NCBI GenBank assembly: GCA_963734665.1
Contig: CAVTIR010000016.1
Span: forward strand, 1-64,000
Reading direction: 5' to 3'
Length of the DNA stretch: 64,000 nucleotides
DNA from: Trebonia sp963734665
Lineage (GTDB): Bacteria > Actinomycetota > Actinomycetes > Streptosporangiales > Streptosporangiaceae
A program made the position numbers and the translations under genes. Positions 18,512-27,051 of the stretch are shown here, piece by piece. The notes below the pieces were generated by a model that had not been told where the DNA came from, ran no database searches, and saw only the letters and a list, made by a program, of their open reading frames with translations. The number at the start of each line of letters is the position of its first letter. Position 1 is the stretch's first letter.

Positions 18512-19859
18512 CTCTACTAACAGACACGTAAGGCAGCAACGTTCGGCTCACAGCAAGGGCTAAGTCACCAAAGACCTGCGTCAAGTAGGGATTAGCGAAC
18601 CGGCGCGACGGATCTAGGGAATCCCTGATCCGGAGGAAGTCAGAAAAATGCGGATAAGCAGAGCTCAGGTAGGCAGCGTCACGGGTGTGCAGCTTCCCCC
18701 AGTGGGGCCGTCCCCCCACCGACGTAGCGATCGACTCGAAGAGTCGGAAGTAGTCAGCGTAAGGCAGCCCGACGTACTGGTGGATGGCTACGTAAGCCGA
18801 GTCGCGGCCGTAGGCGGTGGACAGCCAGATGTCGTCCGCGGCGGCGACCCGGACCTCGACGGGGAACATGACCGGGTCGGGGAGCCGCGTGACGCCGGCC
18901 CGCAACTCGGTGAGCACGTCGAGCAGGGACTCGCGGGGAACCGCGTACTCCGACTCGACGAACCGGACCCGGCGGGGCGTCACGAACACCTCGTGCGACG
19001 GCGCGGAGTAAGACCGCTTGGACAGGGTGGCAGCGGCGAGCCGGTTCAGCGGCTTGATCGTCGCGGGCATCGCCCTCCCTGTCCTGCAGAGCGCGCCGAA
19101 CGCTGCGTTCTCCATCACCTCGTACTCGAAGAACCGCCGCCAGCCAGGCATGGCGTCCGGCCCGTCCGCGCCGGTGATCCGGTTGTTCCGCTTGACGAGG
19201 GCGTTCTTGCCGTAGGGAAACCAGTAGAACTCGAAATGGTCGTTGCCCGCCGCGAACTCGCCGAACCGGCCGAGCACCTCGTCCAATGGCATAGGCCGCT
19301 CGTCGGCGGCCAAGGTGAAGGCCGGCACGCACTGCAGGGTCAGCGTCGAGAGCACGCCGAGCGCGCCGATAGACACGCGGGCCGCACTGAACAGGTCGGG
19401 GCGCTCGTCGGCCGAGCAGGAGACAACCGAGCCGTCGGCGAGCACCAGCTCTAGCCCTGCTACCTGGGTCGCGATGCCGCCAAGACCCGCGCCGGTGCCG
19501 TGAGTCCCGGTGGAGATCGCCCCGGACACCGTCTGCGCGTCGATGTCGCCGAGGTTCGCCATCGCCAGGCCGAGCGTGTCCAGCGTGGCGTTCAGCTCCC
19601 TGAGCGTGGTGCCTGACCGAACGGTGACAAGCCCGGAGTCCAGGTCCGTGCCGATGATGCCGGTCCAGACGGAGAGGTCAAGTGCGACACCCGACGTCGC
19701 CGCCGCCGGGGTAAACGAGTGCCCGCTGCCGAGCGCCCGGACGGTCAGGCCGTCCTTCGCCGCGGCCGCGATGGCATTTCCTATCTCTTCCGTACTGCGC
19801 GGCCAGGACCGCCGCACCGGGTCCGCGCTCGCCGTGTCCGCCCAGTTCTGCCAGGTCAT
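18489..19859 (-). CDS. FAD-linked sugar-lactone oxidase (D-arabinono-1,4-lactone oxidase family)
   Basis: 456 residues. The N-terminal FAD_binding_4 domain contains GSGHSFTP; H47 is the residue that is usually covalently attached to FAD in this family. It is followed by ISTGTHGTGAGLGG. The C-terminal ALO domain carries VEVRVAAADDIWLSTAYGRD and HWGKLH, which are family signatures. The enzyme oxidises an aldonolactone or an alditol with O2; the exact substrate is unknown. The normal family ending (RFANPYLTQVFG) is followed by ~24 extra residues that run into the downstream ATPase gene. It diverges from the deaminase/aldolase gene, a pairing I recall from other actinobacterial genomes. Confidence 0.9.
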   Translation of the reverse strand: MTWQNWADTASADPVRRSWPRSTEEIGNAIAAAAKDGLTVRALGSGHSFTPAAATSGVALDLSVWTGIIGTDLDSGLVTVRSGTTLRELNATLDTLGLAMANLGDIDAQTVSGAISTGTHGTGAGLGGIATQVAGLELVLADGSVVSCSADERPDLFSAARVSIGALGVLSTLTLQCVPAFTLAADERPMPLDEVLGRFGEFAAGNDHFEFYWFPYGKNALVKRNNRITGADGPDAMPGWRRFFEYEVMENAAFGALCRTGRAMPATIKPLNRLAAATLSKRSYSAPSHEVFVTPRRVRFVESEYAVPRESLLDVLTELRAGVTRLPDPVMFPVEVRVAAADDIWLSTAYGRDSAYVAIHQYVGLPYADYFRLFESIATSVGGRPHWGKLHTRDAAYLSSAYPHFSDFLRIRDSLDPSRRFANPYLTQVFGDLALAVSRTLLPYVSVSRGGLHLQG

Positions 19860-19913
19860 TGGTCCATTTTCTAGAATTTCCGCCGCAGGGGTCTGCTTTC
19901 GCTGCGGAGCGGT

Positions 19914-19919
19914 TACTGT
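19914..19919 (+). promoter_or_regulatory. Candidate -10 box of a leaderless transcript
   Basis: TACTGT is followed by exactly six bases (TTCGTC) and then the ATG at 19926, so transcription would begin at the start codon. No ribosome site precedes that ATG. No convincing -35 is visible. Confidence 0.4.
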
Positions 19920-19925
19920 TTCGTC

Positions 19926-21149
19926 ATGTCAGGCATAATGTCGAGACACCTCAATGGCAGGGACCGGCTTGAGCGTGCGACCGCCCACCTGGACCCGCCA
20001 TTCGCCGTCGTCGACCTCGCCGCGTTCGAAGCAAACGCGCGCGACCTGGTGCGGCGTGCCGACGGCGTGCCCATCCGGGTGGTGAGCAAGTCATTGCGCT
20101 GCCGGCACCTCATCGAGCGTGCCTTGGCCCGGCCAGGATACCGGGGCGTTATGTCCTACTCACTAGCCGAGGCACTCTGGCTGCACGCCAGCGGCACCAG
20201 CGACGACCTGCTCGTCGCCTACCCGACCGCGGACCGCGCATCCCTGCGGGCCCTGGCGGCCGACGAGGCCGCCCGCCAGCACATCACGGTGACCATCGAC
20301 TCGGCGGACCACCTGGACTTCATCGACGCGACCATCGGCGCGGGCCATCCGTCGATCCGCGTCTGCCTGGAGCTCGACATGTCCTGGCGGCCGCTGCCTT
20401 ATGGCCCGGTCGTGCAGGTCGGCACCTGGCGGTCACCACTGCGCACCCCTTCCGAGGCCGCGCTGTTCGCCGAGATGGTCCTGCGGCGGCCGGGGTTCTC
20501 GCTGGTCGGCGTGCTCGGCTACGAGGGGCAGATCGCGGGCCTTGGCGACTCGCCGCCCGGCCGCCCGGTGCGCGCGCGCATCGTCCGGGCGATGCAGGCC
20601 CGCTCGGCAGCGGAGCTGCGCGGGCGGCGGGCGGAGGCGGTCCGCCGCATCCGCGCGCTGACCCCGCTGGAGTTCGTCAACGGCGGCGGCACGGGCTCGC
20701 TCGAATCCACCGCCGCCGACAAGTCCGTCACCGAGCTGGCCGCAGGCTCCGGCCTGGTCGGGCCGACGCTGTTCGATGCGTACCGTAAGTTTCAGCCAAG
20801 CCCCGCCCTGCAGTACGCACTGCCGGTGGTCCGGCGGCCTGGTCCCGGCGTGGCCACCCTGTTCAGCGGCGGCTACGTCGCATCGGGGACCGGGACGCCG
20901 GACCGGCTGCCGACGCCGTTCCGGCCCTCGGGGCTGCGGCTGACCCGCGTCGAGGGCGCAGGGGAAGTGCAGACCCCGGTGCTCGGCGCGGCAGCGGACG
21001 GGCTCAGCGTCGGCGACCGGGTGTGGCTGCGGCACGCGAAGGGCGGCGAGCTAGCCGAGCGGCTCACCGAGTATCACCTGGTCGACCCGGCCGACGGGAT
21101 CGCGCGGAGCATTCCGACCTATCGCGGCGAAGGCCAGTGCTTCGGATAA
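19926..21149 (+). CDS. PLP-dependent amino acid deaminase/aldolase (D-threonine aldolase-like)
   Basis: 407 residues. An alanine-racemase-type N-terminal barrel has the PLP lysine in VVSKSLRC (K55). Later motifs are LELDMSWRP, GYEGQIAG and EFVNGGGTGS (phosphate-binding), and the C-terminal D-serine-dehydratase-like domain ends around HAKGGELAERL. Such enzymes act on beta-hydroxy-D-amino acids, by aldol cleavage or deamination. It is divergent from the lactone oxidase, and the MFS gene follows 70 nt downstream. An alternative start is ATG 19938; the 19926 ATG fits a leaderless start. Confidence 0.87.
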   Translation: MSGIMSRHLNGRDRLERATAHLDPPFAVVDLAAFEANARDLVRRADGVPIRVVSKSLRCRHLIERALARPGYRGVMSYSLAEALWLHASGTSDDLLVAYPTADRASLRALAADEAARQHITVTIDSADHLDFIDATIGAGHPSIRVCLELDMSWRPLPYGPVVQVGTWRSPLRTPSEAALFAEMVLRRPGFSLVGVLGYEGQIAGLGDSPPGRPVRARIVRAMQARSAAELRGRRAEAVRRIRALTPLEFVNGGGTGSLESTAADKSVTELAAGSGLVGPTLFDAYRKFQPSPALQYALPVVRRPGPGVATLFSGGYVASGTGTPDRLPTPFRPSGLRLTRVEGAGEVQTPVLGAAADGLSVGDRVWLRHAKGGELAERLTEYHLVDPADGIARSIPTYRGEGQCFG

Positions 21150-21219
21150 ATAGCCAGGCTTCGGGTAAAAGACACAAATCCTTAGCATTAATGCGAAACT
21201 TCAAGACCGGGAGAAAACG

Positions 21220-22518
21220 ATGGATGAAGCCATCGCGGCGGGCACGCAGACCACGTTGCCGGCAGCGCTGGCGGAACCCACGACGCCGGTCAGAGCCAGT
21301 TGGATCAGTCTGCTCTTCCTGGCCAACATCGGCCTCTGGCTCGGAATCTACGCCCCCATTCAGGTGCTGTTGCCCGAGCAGGTGCAGTCGCTGCACGACC
21401 ACATCACGAAAAATAATGTCGTCCCGAGCGGAACCGATGCGGTCCTGCTATCCGTGGTCATGGGTATTGGAGCTATCGGCGGGCTGATCGCCAACCCGGT
21501 CGTGGGTGCCCTGTCGGACCGGACGACCTCGGCGCGCGGGCGCCGCCACCCGTGGACCCTCGGCTGTGCCCTCGTCGCCGCGCTGGGCATCGCGGTGGTC
21601 GCCGCGGCGCCGGCCATCCCGGTCATGGCGGTGGGCTGGTTCATCGCCGAACTCGGTCTCGGCGGCATGCTGGCCACGCTCACTGCGGCGCTCCCCGACC
21701 GGGTACCGGTGAGCCAGCGCGGCACGCTCGGCGCGCTGATCGGGATCAGCCAGATGCTTGGCACCGTGCTCGGCGCGCTGCTTGTCACGGTGATCATCAC
21801 CCGGATGTCGGCTGGCTACGCGGCCTGCGCGGTCATCGTGGTCGGCTTCGCCGCCGCGTTCACGCTGCGCACCGCGGACGAGCCGCTGCCGGCCGAGTTC
21901 AAGCCGGACCACGCGGTCTCGACGGCGCTGCGGCGACTGTGGGTTTCGCCGCGGACGTACCCGGACTTCGCCTGGGGATGGATCACGCACTTCCTGATCA
22001 ATCTGGGCAACGACCTCGGCACGTTGTACCTGCTCTACTTCCTCTCCAGGGGCGCGCACTACCATGACCCGCAGACCGGGCTCCTGATCCTCATGGCGCT
22101 GTACGCGGTCGCGCTGCTCGCCGCCGGGTCGGTGCTCGGCACGCTGTCGGACCGGTCCGGACGGCGTAAGCCATTCATCATCGGGTCAGCGGCCGTGATG
22201 GGGATCGCGGCGGCGATGCTCGCGTCATCGCCCACCTGGAACATGGCCCTGGTCGCCGCGCCACTGCTCGGCGCGGGGTACGGCACCTACTGGTCGGCGG
22301 CGCCTGCGCTGCTGACCCAGGTCCTTCCGGCGGCCGTCGACCGGGGGAAAGACGTCGGCTTGATCAACATCGCTTATAACCTTCCGCTCGTGGTGGCTCC
22401 GCTCGCTGCCGGGGTAGTACTGGGGCTGATGAACAGCTACGCCGCGCTCTTCGCGCTCGCTGGCCTTGTCACTGTCATGGCCGCCTGGACAGTCAGCCGG
22501 GTCCGTTCGGTCGCCTGA
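21220..22518 (+). CDS. MFS transporter
   Basis: 432 residues with twelve hydrophobic segments. The loop between TM2 and TM3 has the MFS motif A form GALSDRTTSARGRRHPW, and the second-half counterpart is GTLSDRSGRRKPF. It starts at ATG 21220 after a GGGAG site. The relaxed motif GRRHPW recalls sugar-cation-symporter-like or drug-efflux subgroups, but the substrate cannot be told. It follows the deaminase/aldolase gene closely and may import or export the substrate or product of that enzyme or of the lactone oxidase. Confidence 0.88.
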   Translation: MDEAIAAGTQTTLPAALAEPTTPVRASWISLLFLANIGLWLGIYAPIQVLLPEQVQSLHDHITKNNVVPSGTDAVLLSVVMGIGAIGGLIANPVVGALSDRTTSARGRRHPWTLGCALVAALGIAVVAAAPAIPVMAVGWFIAELGLGGMLATLTAALPDRVPVSQRGTLGALIGISQMLGTVLGALLVTVIITRMSAGYAACAVIVVGFAAAFTLRTADEPLPAEFKPDHAVSTALRRLWVSPRTYPDFAWGWITHFLINLGNDLGTLYLLYFLSRGAHYHDPQTGLLILMALYAVALLAAGSVLGTLSDRSGRRKPFIIGSAAVMGIAAAMLASSPTWNMALVAAPLLGAGYGTYWSAAPALLTQVLPAAVDRGKDVGLINIAYNLPLVVAPLAAGVVLGLMNSYAALFALAGLVTVMAAWTVSRVRSVA

Positions 22519-22586
22519 TCACCTTTACCGAATCGATATGAAACGGCATACTGGGCAGGAGAACACGAATCGTGGAGGTCACCCCT

Positions 22587-23267
22587 TTGACGAAACGGGC
22601 CTTCCGCTCAATACGAGGCCTCATCGGGGGGTCGGCGTTCCTCCTCATGGGTGCACTCGCGACAGTGGCACTCAGCGCATGCGGCGCTCCCGCGTATACG
22701 TACGTGGCGGACTCAGCCGCGAGCACGTATTACAAGGTGCCGTCCCAGTGGCACCAGATCTCCCAGCAGGAGCTGAACGCGGTCCTGCAAGCCGATGGCG
22801 GCGGGAGCACCGGCGTCTGGTCGACCGCGTTTGACGCGGACTCGTCACCGTCAGGGAACAACTTCCTTGACCCGTCCATCACCGAGCCGTTCGTATTCGC
22901 CGAGGTCATCCCGCTGTCATCCACCGCAAGCAGCGAACTGTCGTACAACATGCTGCGCGACCTCTTCCTGCCGGTGACGTCGACCACGCGGCAGCAGGCA
23001 GAGGAGGGCGGCTTCCCGCTGACCGACTTCAAGTCGCTGCGGGACGCGACCATCACGGCTAAGCAGGGCGTGCACGGCGTGCGGGAGACGTACCAGTACA
23101 CGTTCCCCGGCGGAACCGTGGACACCTTTGACGAGGACGTCCTGACCAACGCCGATCAGACGGTGGCCTACATGCTCGTCGTGCACTGCACGGACACGTG
23201 CTACACGCAAAACCAGAACAGCATTAATACCGTCCTGTCCTCATTTACCGTCGGGAGTCCGACATGA
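22587..23267 (+). CDS. Lipoprotein of unknown function, coupled to an FtsH-like protease
   Basis: I choose TTG 22587 because GGAGGT (22574-22579) is 7 nt upstream; the in-frame GTG at 22572 would overlap that site. The ~226-residue product begins with a lipoprotein signal: a basic start (TKRAFRSIRG), a hydrophobic core (SAFLLMGALATVAL) and the lipobox LSAC. The mature part is a globular domain with no motif I recognise (YYKVPSQWHQ, VHCTDTCYTQNQNS near the C-terminus). It ends ATGA on the start of the FtsH-like gene, so the two are translationally coupled. It may be a sensor or an adaptor for that protease, which is inference from context only. Confidence 0.8.
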   Translation: MTKRAFRSIRGLIGGSAFLLMGALATVALSACGAPAYTYVADSAASTYYKVPSQWHQISQQELNAVLQADGGGSTGVWSTAFDADSSPSGNNFLDPSITEPFVFAEVIPLSSTASSELSYNMLRDLFLPVTSTTRQQAEEGGFPLTDFKSLRDATITAKQGVHGVRETYQYTFPGGTVDTFDEDVLTNADQTVAYMLVVHCTDTCYTQNQNSINTVLSSFTVGSPT

Positions 23268-25840
23268 AGCAGGCAACACGGCTTGAGCAGGGACTTACCT
23301 ACGAGGGCGGACGGCCGAGAGAAGAAGACGTACTGACACGCCGCAGACTGTCCCTTTGGGACCGGTCCAAATGGCTGATTCTTCTCATCGTGATCTGGCT
23401 GCTCCTCGTATGGTCGCTCATGGCCAACAACCCGCTCATCGGGTTCGTCGACGCCTGCAAGATCGAGGCGCAGATCGGCTGGTGGGTCTTCATCCTGATC
23501 GGCCTTGAGCTGATCCACCAGATCCACTTCTTCATCAGCGAGCGCTCCGCCGCGTACCACCAGTTCTGGCTCAAGAAGGTGTGGGGCGGCTGGGCGCGGT
23601 TCAGCGACCGCAGGATCTCGGCGTGGACGAAGTTCCGGATCAACCGGGTCATCAGCTGGATCGTCGTCATCGCCGTCATCGCGATCATCACGGGCAAGAT
23701 CATCCACGCGGCGCCGCTATCCGCGCTGCTACGGATCCCCGAGATCGTGTGGAGCGCGATGCCATTCGTGGTCCAGATCGTGTTCACGCTGTTCTTCGTG
23801 GTCGCCCAGTTCGGCATGCTCTTCTGGTTCCTGTCCAGGGGCGGCGTCGACGTCTACTACCCCGACGACATCAAAACCAGGTTCTCCGACGTGTGGGGCC
23901 AGGACCACGTGCTTGAGCGGGTCAAGGAGAACATCATCTTCCTTGAGAACCCGGAGATCGTCGAGGATCGCGGCGGCTACGTGCCAGGCGGCCTCCTGCT
24001 CTGGGGCCCGCCCGGCACCGGGAAGACGCTGATGGCCGAGGCGGTCGCGGGCGAGACGGGCAAGCCGTACGTGTTCGTGGACCCGGGTGCGTTCATCAAC
24101 ATGTTCATGGGCATCGGCGTGCTGAAGGTCAAGGGGCTTTTCCGCAAGCTGCGCAAGCTCGCGCTGCGGTACGGCGGCGTGATCGTCTTCTTCGACGAGG
24201 CCGACTCGCTCGGCAACCGCGGCATCGCCATGGGCGGCGCGCCTGGCGGCGGCAACGTGGGCGCCGCACCGTTCGCGACGGGCGGCTGCCATGGCTTCTC
24301 CTACCTGTCAGCCGACAGCCAGCGGCGGGTCGCCCGCGACGTGATGAGCTCCCAGTTCTCCGTTGACCCGGCCGAGCCGGGCACGCGGCGGAACAAGCAG
24401 ATGGTCGGCGGCATGATGAATGGCGGCATGGGCGGTGGCGGCATGGGCACGCTGCAGGCGCTGCTCACCGAGTTGTCCGGCCTGAAGAAGCCGCGCGGGT
24501 TCATCAACCGGGTGGTCCGGCGGGCGCTCGGCATGCGGCCCAAGCCGCCGCCCCACTACCGGATCCTGGTGATGATGGCGACCAACGCGCCGTCCGCACT
24601 CGACGAGGCGCTGCTGCGGCCGGGCCGTATCGACCGCATGTACCGGGTCGGCTACCCGTCCAAGGCGGGCCGCATCCGCACCTACGAGGGGTACCTCGCT
24701 AAGGTCTCGCATGAGCTGACCGCCGAGCAGGTCGACAAGCTCGCCACGATCACCCCGTACGCGACGGGCGCCACGATCAAGGACATGGTGAACGAGGCCC
24801 TGATCATCGCGATCAGGGACGGGCGCGACGTCATCACGTACCAGGACGTGATCAAGGCCAAGCAGTTCAAGGAGCTCGGGCCGCCCGAGGACGTCGAGTA
24901 CATCGAGCGGGAGCGGCACGCGGTCGCGATCCACGAGGCCTGCCACGCGGTCGTCGCCTACCGGACCAGGCAGCATATGGAGATCGACATCGCCACCATC
25001 GAGAAGGGCAGCGACTACCTCGGCATGGTGTCGTCGATCAAGCCGGAGGACCAGTTCACCCGGTGGCGCAGCGAGTACGAGTCCGACATCCTCGTGGCGC
25101 TCGCCTCGCTGGCCGGAGAGCGGATGTTCTTCGACAGCGACAGCTCATCCGGCGTCTCCGGCGACCTGGACTCCGCCACTACCGTGGCCTCCTTCATGGA
25201 GGGCTACTGGGGCATGGGCAAGACGGTGTCCTCCGCCGCCTCGGCCCGCCGCCTCGAGGCCGGGACGCCTGGCGGCGTTACCCGCGCCGCCGCGCCGGGC
25301 GCCGGCACCGGCGCCGAGGGGCATGGCCCGTCGGCGTTCGCCAGGCTCGCGGACCGGATCGAGGACAACCTGGGCGTTCTGCTCGTGCGGGCCGAGGAGA
25401 TCCTGCGCGACAACGAGCGACACGTGCTCGCGCTCGCGCACGCACTCGAAACGCACAAGACGCTCAGCGGCGAGGACGTCGCCGCGGTGTTCGAGGCCGG
25501 GCACGGCCCGCTTGTGGACGGCAGGCCGTATGCGGACGACGCGTTCATCACGAAGCTGGGTGAATACCACGTGGCGGCCAAGCGCGCGCACCAGGAGCAC
25601 AACCAGCCGCAACTCCAGCTTCCCGTGGCCGCCGAGCCGGCGTACGCCATCGCCGACAGCTATGGGTCAGGCAGCTTCTTCGACGGCTCGTTCGATGGGA
25701 ACGGCAATGCGAACGGGAACGGGAGCGTCACCGGGGCCGACGACGTGATCGACTTCGGCGGTTTCGGCACCGGGAACGGGACGCACGGCGGGCCGCTCGG
25801 CGCGCCGACCTACGACCCGCCCGGTTCTGAAGACGAGTAA
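23264..25840 (+). CDS. Divergent FtsH-type AAA+ zinc metalloprotease
   Basis: 858 residues. Four hydrophobic segments lie in the first ~190 residues (LILLIVIWLLLVWSLM, VFILIGLELIHQIHF, SWIVVIAVIAIITG, VVQIVFTLFFVVAQFGMLFWF), against the usual two in FtsH. The AAA+ module has Walker A GPPGTGKT, Walker B VIVFFDEADS and an arginine-finger region ALLRPGRIDR. A Gly/Met-rich insertion (about residues 325-400) interrupts the AAA core. The M41 protease domain has HEACH (H557, E558, H561) and a putative third ligand in SGDLDSAT. The C-terminus is a Gly/Asn-rich tail. All catalytic residues seem intact, so an active membrane protease is likely. Housekeeping FtsH is probably elsewhere in the genome. Confidence 0.9.
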   Translation: MKQATRLEQGLTYEGGRPREEDVLTRRRLSLWDRSKWLILLIVIWLLLVWSLMANNPLIGFVDACKIEAQIGWWVFILIGLELIHQIHFFISERSAAYHQFWLKKVWGGWARFSDRRISAWTKFRINRVISWIVVIAVIAIITGKIIHAAPLSALLRIPEIVWSAMPFVVQIVFTLFFVVAQFGMLFWFLSRGGVDVYYPDDIKTRFSDVWGQDHVLERVKENIIFLENPEIVEDRGGYVPGGLLLWGPPGTGKTLMAEAVAGETGKPYVFVDPGAFINMFMGIGVLKVKGLFRKLRKLALRYGGVIVFFDEADSLGNRGIAMGGAPGGGNVGAAPFATGGCHGFSYLSADSQRRVARDVMSSQFSVDPAEPGTRRNKQMVGGMMNGGMGGGGMGTLQALLTELSGLKKPRGFINRVVRRALGMRPKPPPHYRILVMMATNAPSALDEALLRPGRIDRMYRVGYPSKAGRIRTYEGYLAKVSHELTAEQVDKLATITPYATGATIKDMVNEALIIAIRDGRDVITYQDVIKAKQFKELGPPEDVEYIERERHAVAIHEACHAVVAYRTRQHMEIDIATIEKGSDYLGMVSSIKPEDQFTRWRSEYESDILVALASLAGERMFFDSDSSSGVSGDLDSATTVASFMEGYWGMGKTVSSAASARRLEAGTPGGVTRAAAPGAGTGAEGHGPSAFARLADRIEDNLGVLLVRAEEILRDNERHVLALAHALETHKTLSGEDVAAVFEAGHGPLVDGRPYADDAFITKLGEYHVAAKRAHQEHNQPQLQLPVAAEPAYAIADSYGSGSFFDGSFDGNGNANGNGSVTGADDVIDFGGFGTGNGTHGGPLGAPTYDPPGSEDE

Positions 25841-25849
25841 TCCCTGACA

Positions 25850-26278
25850 GTGCGGCTAAGGCACCGGGTCCGGCTGGCGGTCAACCTGCTCAACGGGTCG
25901 ACGCTGGCCGGACTCGCTGCGGCACTGGCCGGCGGTGCGAGCCTGGCGCGCTTGCCTGACGGGCTGCTGGTGGGCACGCGCTACCGGCTGCCGGTGCCGC
26001 CGGCGCCCGCGTTCACGCTCGGGAACGTGATCATCACGCGTCGGGCGGCCCTGGAGTTCGACACTCCTCTGGCCAGGCACGAGGCGCGGCACTCCACCCA
26101 GTACGCGTGGTGCGGCGGCGTCCTCATGCTGCCGTTGTACTTCGCCGCGGCGGGCGTGTCCTGGCTGGTCTCCGGTGACATCGGCGCGTGGAACGTCTTC
26201 GAGCGCGGCGCGGGCCTGACCGACGGCAACTACACCGCCCGCCCGCTCCGCCCCCAACTGCGCTGGGCGGGTCGCTAG
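25850..26278 (+). CDS. Small membrane-associated protein with an HExxH motif
   Basis: 142 residues from GTG 25850, 9 nt after the FtsH-like gene. It has hydrophobic stretches at about 15-35 and 93-112, and the central sequence RHEARHSTQYAW contains HEARH, a match to the HExxH zinc-protease motif. I recall similar short proteins in actinobacteria with no known function. Whether it is a peptidase cannot be decided from the sequence, as no third ligand is obvious. The stop TAG (26276-26278) interlocks with the TAG of the convergent glutaminyl cyclase gene in the palindrome CTAG. Confidence 0.68.
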   Translation: MRLRHRVRLAVNLLNGSTLAGLAAALAGGASLARLPDGLLVGTRYRLPVPPAPAFTLGNVIITRRAALEFDTPLARHEARHSTQYAWCGGVLMLPLYFAAAGVSWLVSGDIGAWNVFERGAGLTDGNYTARPLRPQLRWAGR

Positions 26279-27051
26279 AAGCGGGGGCCCGCCAGGAGGC
26301 GGTCCAGCTGGCCGCGTTCCCGGTCGGCGACAAGCCGGACATGCCGGATTGAGCGCCACCCCTTGCCGGTGAGGAGAAACTCGCCCTGCTGAGCGGACGG
26401 GGCGATCCCGTTCATGAGCATCTGCGGATCGGCATGCCGCTCCCCTGCGGCGCGGGCGTCGACCACGTCGATCACCGTGCCAGTCTCCAGGTCGATGCTG
26501 ACAATGCACGTGGTGCCCAGGACATTCGCCCAGATCAGTCCGCCCGCCCAGGCGAGGTCGTTCAGCCAGCGCACCCGGTTGCCTGCGCACCGCACGTGGA
26601 CGACGGCACGCGGCTCAAGCGTCACCGGGTCGCGCCGCACCAGCTCGCTGCTGCCGTCACTGGTCACCACTTCGCCCGCCGGATTGTTATCCACAGGAGC
26701 CGCGCAGATCCCCCAGCCTTCCCGGTTGAACCGGACCTTTTCCGCGATCTCAAGCGTCGCGGCATCCCAGCGCAGCGCCACCCGCTCCCGCCACGTGAGC
26801 TGCCAGATGCTCGCGCCCACCCGGCAGATTCCCTCGGCGAACAGGTCCGGTGGCACCGCGGCCTCCGCGGCCACCTCCGCCGTGCCGAGCTCATACCGGC
26901 GCAGCACCGACATCCCGTACTGCCCGCCCGACTCCCACACCGTGTCGCCAGAGGTGATCAGCCCTTGGGTGAACCCACGCGCTGGATGCGGCAGCGTCCG
27001 CACCACCCGCACCCGGAAGTATCGCACCACGCGATTATCTCCCCCAAGCAT
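26275..27051 (-). CDS. Glutaminyl-peptide cyclotransferase (glutamine cyclotransferase family)
   Basis: 258 residues matching the five-bladed beta-propeller glutamine cyclotransferases: FTQGL near residue 28, ESGGQYGMSVLRRYEL, FAEGI, WGICA and a WLNDLAW blade. In plants and bacteria this family converts N-terminal glutamine to pyroglutamate. No signal peptide is evident, unlike many relatives, so the protein may stay in the cytoplasm. The start overlaps the end of etfA by 17 bp, placing it last in the etfB-etfA operon, a setting with no obvious link to its chemistry. Confidence 0.82.
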   Translation of the reverse strand: MLGGDNRVVRYFRVRVVRTLPHPARGFTQGLITSGDTVWESGGQYGMSVLRRYELGTAEVAAEAAVPPDLFAEGICRVGASIWQLTWRERVALRWDAATLEIAEKVRFNREGWGICAAPVDNNPAGEVVTSDGSSELVRRDPVTLEPRAVVHVRCAGNRVRWLNDLAWAGGLIWANVLGTTCIVSIDLETGTVIDVVDARAAGERHADPQMLMNGIAPSAQQGEFLLTGKGWRSIRHVRLVADRERGQLDRLLAGPRF

